Positions 1 through 5,199 of a stretch of DNA of 7,156 nt are shown in pieces (the stretch's first letter is position 1; each line of letters starts with the position of its first letter). The DNA lies in the NCBI GenBank assembly GCA_019136325.1, contig JAGVUJ010000227.1:1-7156 (forward strand). Direction: 5' to 3'. A model generated the notes under the pieces. The model was not told the origin of the DNA, ran no database searches, and was given only the letters and a program-made list of their open reading frames with translations. A program made the position numbers and the translations under genes. The DNA comes from Deltaproteobacteria bacterium. GTDB taxonomy: Bacteria; Desulfobacterota; Syntrophia; Syntrophales; Smithellaceae.

Positions 1-46
1 AGGAAACTCTCCCTATAATGACGCGAAAAAGCAACGGGTCTGTCAT

Positions 47-1621
47 ATGAAAAACGAATCATCTCCTTTCTTAGAGCGCAGGGATTTTATCAAGTATTCA
101 TTGCTGCTGGCGGGCGCCCTGACCATGCCGTCATTGCAGGGATGTGCCGTTCCGAAAAAGAACGTGCCCGTCCTGGATGATCAGGCTTTCTTCATCAAAA
201 ACGCCGGCCTGGTGGATGTCACGTCCGGTCAGATGATTGAAAACTCCTGGCTGTTCGTGGAAAATGGGAAGATCGCCGTTCTCGGAAACGGAGATCTTCC
301 GCATAATCATCGGGGGACGATCTTTGATCTTCAGGGGAAATTCCTGATTCCGGGCCTGATCGATGCCCACTGCCATTCCACCGCGTCTCCGGTTTTTTCC
401 ATGAGGGTGATCGACATTATGCGCCATTCCCGGCAGCAGAAAAACAATTTTATCTCTTCGATCGAATCAGGCATAACGACCATCAGGGATATGGGCGCGT
501 TTCCCGCGCTGCTGCACCTGTTCATCAAAGATATTGAAAAAGGCAATCTGCCCGGCCCCCGTGTCGTGTACTGCAATTCCATACTGAACGTCATGGGATC
601 CCACCCGGAAATTCCGCCATCGGATGTAAATATTTTTGCCGGCCCGGCTTCCTTATTCATCGGCATGATCATGAACAATTTCAGAAACACGGCCGACATG
701 GAAGAATGCCTTGCGGAGAACGCCCGCGGAGCTTCCTTCATCAAACTGACCCTGGATAACCGGACGATCTTCTGCAAAAAAAACAAGGCGATTCCCGTTT
801 ACACCAAGGAGCAGCTTGATATTATTTTCCGCTTTGCCGAAAAGAACGGCCTTCCGGTCGTGGGGCATCATCATTTTAAATTCGGTTTCGACCGCGCAAT
901 GGAATATCCCTTCCACTCCATCGAGCACATGCTTGCCGACACCATTCTGTCCGATGAAGACGTGCTGCAAATGGCGAAGAACAACGTGGCCATCGTTCCC
1001 ACCATGACGGTCGGACAGTCCTTCCTGATGGAGGAGGCTTTTGACGAAATTCCCGAAAAATACGCGACGCCGGAAGTGATGGACGAATTAACGGTCAGAA
1101 GGAATTACTTTGCTCATGAGGCCGTCCGGCACTGCGATCCGCTTCTGCATCAACAAAATCTCGACGCGCTGAAAGATTATAAAACAATCGGCAGAGACAA
1201 GCTTTGGGAAAAAAAGAAATTTCTTGTCGATCCCGACGTTTATTTCGGTATGGTAGCCAACGGTTACGCCAACCTCAAGAAAATGAATCAGGCGGGAATT
1301 CTCATCGGCTGCGGCATCGACGCGGGAATGCCGTTCTGCTATTTCGGCGGAAATTACCGGGAATATGAAATTTTGCGGCGCCTCGGCTTTACCAATATCG
1401 AAGTGCTCCGCAGCGCCACCATCAGCAACGCCAGAATCCTCAGACTCGAAGACAAGACCGGCTCCCTGGAAAAAGGCAAATACGCCGACATGGTTGTGCT
1501 GGAAAAAAATCCATTGCAGGACATCCGCGCGCTCAGAAAACCACTCATGGTTTTCAAAGAGGGTGAACTGATGTTTTCCGCCGAAGACCTTTTCCGGAAC
1601 AAAACGCTTTCATCACTGTAA
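47..1621 (+). CDS. Tat-exported lipoprotein amidohydrolase (metal-dependent hydrolase)
   Basis: This 524-residue protein is a member of the amidohydrolase superfamily, most like the imidazolonepropionase/Xaa-Pro dipeptidase-type (cd01299-like) branch. The N-terminus has a twin-arginine motif (ERRDFIK, residues 10-16), a hydrophobic stretch to about residue 30 and a lipobox LQGC with Cys33, so it is probably exported folded and lipid-anchored. Candidate metal ligands are all visible: His108 and His110 in DAHCH, Lys233 in SFIKL (the carboxylated lysine position), the His274-276 cluster, His294 in SIEH, and Asp425 in GIDAG. The C-terminal GSLEKGKYAD segment (472-481) is the usual return to the small beta domain. 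The start at 47 is chosen because it places the RR pair at 11-12. The frame stays open to the left edge, but no ATG, GTG or TTG lies upstream in it. No good ribosome site precedes it. The substrate cannot be read from sequence; dipeptide, lactam or ester hydrolysis are all possible. Confidence 0.88.
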   Translation: MKNESSPFLERRDFIKYSLLLAGALTMPSLQGCAVPKKNVPVLDDQAFFIKNAGLVDVTSGQMIENSWLFVENGKIAVLGNGDLPHNHRGTIFDLQGKFLIPGLIDAHCHSTASPVFSMRVIDIMRHSRQQKNNFISSIESGITTIRDMGAFPALLHLFIKDIEKGNLPGPRVVYCNSILNVMGSHPEIPPSDVNIFAGPASLFIGMIMNNFRNTADMEECLAENARGASFIKLTLDNRTIFCKKNKAIPVYTKEQLDIIFRFAEKNGLPVVGHHHFKFGFDRAMEYPFHSIEHMLADTILSDEDVLQMAKNNVAIVPTMTVGQSFLMEEAFDEIPEKYATPEVMDELTVRRNYFAHEAVRHCDPLLHQQNLDALKDYKTIGRDKLWEKKKFLVDPDVYFGMVANGYANLKKMNQAGILIGCGIDAGMPFCYFGGNYREYEILRRLGFTNIEVLRSATISNARILRLEDKTGSLEKGKYADMVVLEKNPLQDIRALRKPLMVFKEGELMFSAEDLFRNKTLSSL

Positions 1622-1718
1622 AATGCGCGATCAGGAAGATGTGTCCCGCCATGCCTTCCTTTCTCCATGGACGGGCGGCAAGCGTCTGCCGGCTTAAAGC
1701 TTGCGCATACCGGCCGGG

Positions 1719-2987
1719 TTACCAGCCCTTCTTCCACATATCGTCGTCGTCGTAGATTTTTTCATCTTCGGAAGCTTCCTGCGCATCGAGTTCACAATCA
1801 CGGGTGGCGGCTTTTTCCTTTTGCATGAAATACTCCCGATACCATTCATGCGCGGCAATCATCGACATGACTTCACTGGTTCCCGTCCAGATGGACGCCA
1901 GACGCACGTCACGATAAATGCGTTCGACGGGGAAAACGTTCGTGTAGGCGATGCCGCCCATCACCTGCATGGAATTATGAACCACTTTCTGACAGGACTC
2001 GGTGATGAATTTCTTGCTTTGCGATACCATGCGTCTGACGCGGTGCATATCCGCGCCCGCATCCACCGCCCGGGCCGTGACATAAGCCATGGCGCGCGCG
2101 GCATCCAGCATCATCGCAGCCTCGGCAACCTGAAAGCTCACCCCTTCGAACTGCGCGATGATCTGACCGAACGCCTTGCGCCGGGCCGTATAATTTGTGG
2201 CAATCTCCAGAGCCGGACGCGCCGCGCCGATGGTCATGGCGGCTGTTCCCAGCCGCTCCGGAATCATCATGGTATTGAAAACCGCATAAGCCCCGTCAAC
2301 TTTTCCGACTACGTTTTTCTTGGGAACCTTCACGTTGCGGAAAATGATGCGCCCCGTTCCGCCGCCGCGGCATCCCATCAACCCGTAAAGATATTTGACC
2401 TCCACTCCTTCCGTCCGATCAACGATAAAACAGGTTATCGACTGCTGCGGCTTGGCATCGGGGCTGGTCTTCGCGTAAACGAGGAAAAAATCCGCTCCCT
2501 CGGCGCCGACGATGAATCGTTTCATGCCGTTCAGAAGGTAATAATCGCCGTGGTCTTCCGCTTTCGTGGTTGCGCCGAAAAAGTCCGACCCGCCGCGCGG
2601 TTCCGTCAGACACTCCGCCGCAAAAATCTCGCCCCTTAAAAGCGGTTTGACGTATTTTTCTTTCTGTTCATCCGTGCCGTGCTGAATAATCGCGTCACAG
2701 ACCAGTTCCGCCCCCACGCCGAAAACACAGGCCATTTCGTACCCCAGCGTTCCGATTTCTTCCATAATCATGCAGGTGGTCGCCCAATCCATATCGCGGC
2801 CGCCCCATTTTTTCGGATAACGGCAACCCATCAAATTGCGTCGTCCCGCTTCCTGAAGAAACTCTTTGGGAAATTTAATCTTGTCCGTATCCATATCCAG
2901 AATCATCTGGCGCGGCACCCACTTGACTAACTCCCGCGCTTCATCCCGGATTTTTATTTGCTCTTTTGTCATCATGTAATCGAACAT
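1719..2987 (-). CDS. Acyl-CoA dehydrogenase, IVD/LCAD-like catalytic base
   Basis: This is a full-length (422 residues) FAD-dependent acyl-CoA dehydrogenase that would introduce an alpha-beta double bond into an acyl-CoA and pass electrons to electron-transfer flavoprotein in the cytoplasm. The helical N-terminal domain contains KKWGGRD (59-65). The middle beta domain carries AAECLTEPRGGSD (123-135), and the C-terminal helical domain carries ARRKAFGQ (268-275) and MGGIAYTNVFPVERIYRD (343-360). The usual YEGT glutamate is replaced by Thr368 (IWTGTSE), while Glu244 in IPERL occupies the helix position that supplies the base in isovaleryl-CoA and long-chain dehydrogenases. The protein runs about 35-40 residues past typical 380-390-residue relatives, with an acidic tail ending in DDDDMWKKGW. 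ATG at 2987 is supported by AAAGGAGT six bases upstream. It is convergent with the amidohydrolase. The exact acyl substrate (branched, long or cyclic) is unknown. Confidence 0.95.
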   Translation of the reverse strand: MFDYMMTKEQIKIRDEARELVKWVPRQMILDMDTDKIKFPKEFLQEAGRRNLMGCRYPKKWGGRDMDWATTCMIMEEIGTLGYEMACVFGVGAELVCDAIIQHGTDEQKEKYVKPLLRGEIFAAECLTEPRGGSDFFGATTKAEDHGDYYLLNGMKRFIVGAEGADFFLVYAKTSPDAKPQQSITCFIVDRTEGVEVKYLYGLMGCRGGGTGRIIFRNVKVPKKNVVGKVDGAYAVFNTMMIPERLGTAAMTIGAARPALEIATNYTARRKAFGQIIAQFEGVSFQVAEAAMMLDAARAMAYVTARAVDAGADMHRVRRMVSQSKKFITESCQKVVHNSMQVMGGIAYTNVFPVERIYRDVRLASIWTGTSEVMSMIAAHEWYREYFMQKEKAATRDCELDAQEASEDEKIYDDDDMWKKGW

Positions 2988-2993
2988 AATTTT

Positions 2994-3001
2994 ACTCCTT
3001 T
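2994..3001 (-). promoter_or_regulatory. Ribosome binding site of acyl-CoA dehydrogenase
   Basis: On the minus strand the sequence reads AAAGGAGT, a near-perfect anti-Shine-Dalgarno match, six bases before the ATG at 2987. It fixes the start over the alternative methionines five and six codons inside the gene. Confidence 0.8.
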
Positions 3002-3035
3002 ATATTTATCGTTGGAAACACATCATTTGGCGGGC

Positions 3036-3044
3036 ATTATAGCA
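3036..3044 (-). promoter_or_regulatory. Extended -10 promoter for acyl-CoA dehydrogenase
   Basis: The minus strand reads TGCTATAAT, a perfect -10 hexamer with the TGn extension. Initiation would fall near 3029 and leave a leader of about 42 bases that includes the ribosome site. No good -35 hexamer lies at the proper distance. The -35 zone (about 3058-3065) coincides with the outer arm of the adjacent inverted-repeat element. The hexamer is seen; promoter activity is inferred. Confidence 0.5.
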
Positions 3045-3057
3045 GAAAAACGAAATT

Positions 3058-3143
3058 AGACCCACATTTATCCCGCTCGGCTTCACCTCGGGGATAATTC
3101 GACCATCAAATTTCAGTGCACTTCGTTTCTGAAATTTGGGTCT
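3058..3143. repeat. Three-stem inverted-repeat element (possible REP/MITE-like remnant)
   Basis: Three nested or adjacent pairings enclose 86 bases. The outer arm AGACCC (3058-3063) pairs with GGGTCT (3138-3143). The first inner hairpin pairs TTATCCC (3068-3074) with GGGATAA (3091-3097). The second inner hairpin pairs AAATTTCAG (3108-3116) with CTGAAATTT (3129-3137) perfectly, around a 12-base loop. Together they form a three-way junction with stems stacked end to end. The element lies between the truncated regulator and the acyl-CoA dehydrogenase promoter and has no protein-coding signal that I recognise. It could be a dispersed palindromic repeat, a short non-autonomous mobile element or a structured RNA; copy number elsewhere would decide. 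Confidence 0.6.
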
Positions 3144-3168
3144 CATGAAATAAGAAGATACTTTCATG
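3144..3168. repeat. Short inverted repeat next to the three-stem element
   Basis: CATGAAA (3144-3150) and TTTCATG (3162-3168) are perfect seven-base arms around an 11-base loop, starting directly after the GGGTCT arm of the larger element. Four of the next five bases on the plus strand are T, which is too few for a confident terminator. It may be part of the same repeat unit. Confidence 0.45.
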
Positions 3169-3216
3169 TTTTGAAAAGAAAGATATTTAGGCAACAAATA
3201 CAAGAACTTCTTTGCT

Positions 3217-3435
3217 TCAGAACGACAGGCTCCTTTTGCCGATCATGATTTCCTGCGCCGTCGTGATAATGCGGTGCGGATCGTCCAGCTCCCACATGGC
3301 AATCCCGCTTCCCGCAAGAAGATGACGCGGATCGATGCCGAATTGACGGGTCGCGGGCGCGAACACCGCCACGTTATTGATGGAGCGCAAAACGCTCAAA
3401 GTGCCTTTCGATTTTATGCGGAATTTCTCGCTCAT
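3217..3435 (-). pseudogene. Truncated AraC-type regulator, N-terminal ligand-domain fragment
   Basis: Seventy-two codons remain of what looks like the start of an AraC-family regulator with the PF12625 (arabinose-binding-type) N-terminal domain. The diagnostic stretch is FGIDPRHLLAGSGI (32-45) followed by ELDDPHRIITTAQEI (49-63), which matches the family pattern of a small helical repeat followed by LDDPdarI and an aligned helix. After EIMI the family similarity ends and the frame stops within ten codons. The helix-turn-helix DNA-binding half (relatives are about 330-350 residues) is nowhere in the window, so the product cannot bind DNA in the normal way. ATG at 3435 is preferred to a TTG at 3462, because the family-like sequence begins there, though no strong ribosome site precedes it. 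The break near 3235-3245 abuts the inverted-repeat region. An alternative is an unrelated small protein, which I consider less likely. Confidence 0.55.
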
Positions 3436-3490
3436 AAATTTATCATTTCCGTCAGAGGGCAATAGCGCCCGTCCGGTTAAATTCGGTTTT

Positions 3491-3503
3491 TTGAATAATC
3501 AAT
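3491..3503. promoter_or_regulatory. Small dyad TTGA-ATAA-TCAA
   Basis: TTGA and TCAA flank four bases to form a short dyad that shares its half-sites with the larger dyad 38 bases downstream. It is a possible binding site for a regulator of the AtpZ-like gene or of the broken AraC gene. Evidence is symmetry only. Confidence 0.2.
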
Positions 3504-3528
3504 AAGGCGTTGTGTCTGTTTCTCTTAC

Positions 3529-3550
3529 ATTGAATCTTCGAATAGTCAAT
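3529..3550. promoter_or_regulatory. Symmetric dyad centred on TTCGAA, operator candidate
   Basis: ATTGA (3529-3533) and TCAAT (3546-3550) are perfect inverted arms placed three bases on either side of the palindrome TTCGAA (3537-3542), a 22-base arrangement with exact spacing symmetry. Its position in the divergent region between the regulator fragment and the AtpZ-like gene suits an operator for a dimeric repressor. The binding protein is unknown. Confidence 0.3.
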
Positions 3551-3561
3551 GCGAATTTTAC

Positions 3562-3602
3562 TCCGGAATCGATTGTATCGACGAAGCCGGAAATATTCCG
3601 GG
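3562..3602. repeat. Alternative hairpins with CCGGAA arms
   Basis: TTCCGG at 3596-3601 can pair with CCGGAA at 3587-3592 (three-base loop). The longer ATTCCGG at 3595-3601 can pair with CCGGAAT at 3563-3569, enclosing a third hairpin TCGAT/ATCGA (3569-3573 with 3577-3581, whose T at 3569 is shared with the long arm). The two main pairings exclude each other. The structure lies upstream of the -10-like box at 3656, so it may act as DNA rather than RNA. No function can be assigned. Confidence 0.3.
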
Positions 3603-3655
3603 ACTGAAAATAATATAAAACGGATTCCTTGAAAAAAAGAAAAGCATGATTACAC

Positions 3656-3661
3656 TATAAT
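3656..3661 (+). promoter_or_regulatory. -10-like TATAAT upstream of AtpZ-like gene
   Basis: A perfect TATAAT is located about 75 bases before the AtpZ-like start. The nearest -35-like hexamer, TTGAAA at 3629-3634, is 21 bases away, longer than the usual 16-18, and an A-rich run occupies the optimal position. This is a plausible but weak promoter call. Confidence 0.35.
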
Positions 3662-3736
3662 TAAAGAACAAAGCGTTTTTCGGGAAACACAGCGCGGGGC
3701 ATATCGAGTCCGTCAACCTACAGAGGAAATGGAGCA

Positions 3737-3988
3737 ATGATTATGTCGGCAATGATCGCCCGCAAGACACGCCGTCCGGCCTCTAGTTCTTTTCACTTCA
3801 TCGTTATTCTATCGGCCTGGGGATTTTCTCTGGTGATTTCTTCCCTGCTGTTCCTCTGGCTGGGCCGCCTTCTGGATGAATTGCTGGGCACGAGCCCGAA
3901 ATTCATGCTGGGTTTCTTTATCTTGTCCATCATCGGCTGCTTTATCGTAATCTATCAGGAAGCAACCGACATCATGAAGCATACCTGA
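3737..3988 (+). CDS. AtpZ/AtpI-like small membrane protein (F0F1-associated family)
   Basis: This 83-residue protein has a basic N-terminus (ARKTRRP, 8-14) and two predicted membrane helices at about 21-43 and 56-75. They are joined by GRLLDELLGTSPKFMLG (43-59). The short loop with D, GTSP and a following small-residue helix ending near Tyr is the hallmark of the PF09527 AtpZ/AtpI family, whose genes normally precede the ATP synthase a and c subunit genes. Family members are thought to aid F0 ring assembly or carry Mg2+/Ca2+. No ATP synthase gene flanks it here, which makes it an orphan copy. Start choice is ambiguous: ATG at 3737 has GAGG about ten bases upstream, while ATG at 3743 is eight bases after GGAG (3731-3734) and may be the better start. 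Confidence 0.72.
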   Translation: MIMSAMIARKTRRPASSSFHFIVILSAWGFSLVISSLLFLWLGRLLDELLGTSPKFMLGFFILSIIGCFIVIYQEATDIMKHT

Positions 3989-4075
3989 GTTCAATCAAAA
4001 ATATACTGGACAATCATTTAACTTGTGCTACAAGCATCCGGCGCCGATTGGAAAAATTTTATTAATTTTACGCAA

Positions 4076-4139
4076 GAGAGCCTCTACATCCTCAAATCGA
4101 TTCCGTAACAATGACGGGTAGAGTGCACAAAGCGCTCTC
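4076..4139 (+). promoter_or_regulatory. Foldable leader upstream of the outer-membrane protein gene
   Basis: GAGAGC (4076-4081) pairs with GCTCTC (4134-4139). The directly following CTCTAC (4082-4087) pairs with GTAGAG (4118-4123), and CCGT (4103-4106) pairs with ACGG (4114-4117) inside, so a bulged long hairpin ends 47 bases before the ATG at 4187. It is a candidate structured 5' untranslated region for post-transcriptional control. It matches no riboswitch class I can name, and the arms are only six bases each. Confidence 0.3.
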
Positions 4140-4173
4140 CGATCGGCCGCTTCAAACAAAATAAATTTCAGGC

Positions 4174-4178
4174 AGGAG
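4174..4178 (+). promoter_or_regulatory. Ribosome binding site of outer-membrane protein gene
   Basis: AGGAG lies eight bases before ATG 4187. The adjacent second ATG (4190) would also be within range, so the mature N-terminus is unaffected because both lie within the signal peptide. Confidence 0.7.
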
Positions 4179-4186
4179 ACAAGAGC

Positions 4187-5110
4187 ATGATGACGAAACG
4201 GAAGACATTCAAAAACTTTTTCATTATATTAATTGCGGCGGCCATGTTTCTCGGGCCGGTTGCTCTCCCGGGAACGGCTCTCGCTACTGAAGGGGGCGGC
4301 GGATCATACCCGAACGGCGCTGAAGACTTCATGGCCGGGGCGCTTCCGCCCCCAGGGACCTATGTTAAAAACTTTCTGACCTATTACTCCGCCTCGGAGT
4401 TCAAGAACAACAACGGGGACAACCTCTTTCCTGATTTCAAACTGAAAGTGGCGGCCGATGTGGTCCGGGTCATTCATGTGACCCGCTACAAAATCCTCGG
4501 GGCCGACTGGGCCTTTCATGCCTTGATTCCTCTGGTTCATCAGGACGTGGAACTCACCGGACTGAGTGACGACCGGGCCGGGCTGGGTGACATCATTATT
4601 AACCCGATGGTCCTCGGCTGGCATACAAAGAACGTCCACGTTGCGGCCGGCGTCGACATCTTTGTCCCCATCGGTGCGTACGATCAGGACCGTCTGGCAA
4701 ATCTCGGGAGGAACTACTGGACCTTCGAACCCGTCCTCGGCGTAACCTATCTGAGCGACAACGGCATTGAAGTGTCCGCCAAGTTCATGTACGACATCAA
4801 CATGGAAAATGACGATACGAATTATAAATCCGGAAGGGAATTCCACGTCGATTACACGGTCGGCTATCATATCAACAAGGAATGGGCCGTCGGGGTAGGA
4901 GGCTATTATTACAACCAGATGACGGATGATGAACTAAGCGGCATCAAAGTCGGCGCAGACGGTTTTGAGGGGCGGGTATTCTCCATCGGACCTGAAGTGC
5001 AGTATGGATATAAGAACATGAGTTTTACGCTCAAGTGGCAGCCCGAGTTCGAGGCGAGAAACAAGCCCGAGGGAGACAAGCTTTGGTTTAACCTTGTCTA
5101 TGCTTTCTAA
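4187..5110 (+). CDS. Outer-membrane beta-barrel protein, phenol meta-pathway type (PF13557)
   Basis: This 307-residue secreted protein starts with a Sec signal peptide: a KRK n-region, a hydrophobic core at about 11-28, and a likely cleavage after ALA at residue 33. The mature protein shows alternating amphipathic strands, Tyr/Trp-rich turns and a terminal phenylalanine (LVYAF), as expected of an outer-membrane barrel inserted by the Bam machinery. FVPIGAYD (159-166) followed by NLGRNYWTFEPVLGVTYL (172-189) is the recognisable signature of the family annotated as a putative outer-membrane protein of the phenol meta-degradation pathway. Such proteins accompany aromatic or hydrophobic compound catabolism genes and are presumed uptake channels, but no substrate is proven. 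It is the last plus-strand gene and converges on the PhlG-like gene, 89 bases from its stop. Confidence 0.82.
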   Translation: MMTKRKTFKNFFIILIAAAMFLGPVALPGTALATEGGGGSYPNGAEDFMAGALPPPGTYVKNFLTYYSASEFKNNNGDNLFPDFKLKVAADVVRVIHVTRYKILGADWAFHALIPLVHQDVELTGLSDDRAGLGDIIINPMVLGWHTKNVHVAAGVDIFVPIGAYDQDRLANLGRNYWTFEPVLGVTYLSDNGIEVSAKFMYDINMENDDTNYKSGREFHVDYTVGYHINKEWAVGVGGYYYNQMTDDELSGIKVGADGFEGRVFSIGPEVQYGYKNMSFTLKWQPEFEARNKPEGDKLWFNLVYAF

Positions 5111-5144
5111 CAGTCAAGCCTTCCGATCGGAAGAACGAGACTGT
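5110..5144 (+). terminator. Two-tier hairpin after the outer-membrane protein gene
   Basis: ACAGTC (5110-5115) pairs with GACTGT (5139-5144), and within it the perfect palindrome CTTCCGATCGGAAG (5120-5133) folds as a second stem. The hairpin begins on the last base of the stop codon and lies between convergent genes, as a bidirectional terminator would. No T-run follows on either strand, so intrinsic termination is doubtful. It may protect the 3' end of the mRNA instead. Confidence 0.35.
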
Positions 5145-5199
5145 CCCTTATGTCCCATGACACATTCCGACGTGCCGGGTCGTGTCAATCTCAACACGC

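Noticed and set aside
1..46. A promoter in the first bases (CTATAATG at about 13-20)
   Set aside because: It resembles a -10 box, but only 12 bases precede it in the window, so no -35 can be judged, and the leader would be very short.
1678..1704. Stem GCAAGC/GCTTGC between the convergent amidohydrolase and dehydrogenase genes, considered as a terminator
   Set aside because: The loop is 15 bases, the stem only six, and no T-run follows on either strand.
1701..2639. A 312-codon plus-strand open frame opposite the first acyl-CoA dehydrogenase
   Set aside because: It lies antisense to a gene with unmistakable acyl-CoA dehydrogenase signatures; its product is His/Arg-rich with no family features, typical of a GC-biased antisense frame.
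3006..3203. A 65-codon minus-strand open frame
   Set aside because: It runs straight through the three-stem inverted repeat, has no recognisable motif or good ribosome site, and contains the extended -10 box of the downstream gene. It is most likely a by-product of the repeat.
4304..4870. A 188-codon minus-strand open frame inside the outer-membrane protein gene
   Set aside because: It is antisense to a gene with a signal peptide, a ribosome site and barrel features, and has no motif of its own.
5162..5189. TGACAC/GTGTCA inverted arms downstream of the PhlG-like stop, considered as that operon's terminator
   Set aside because: Inner pairing is asymmetric and there is no T-run on the minus strand; the six-base arms alone are weak.
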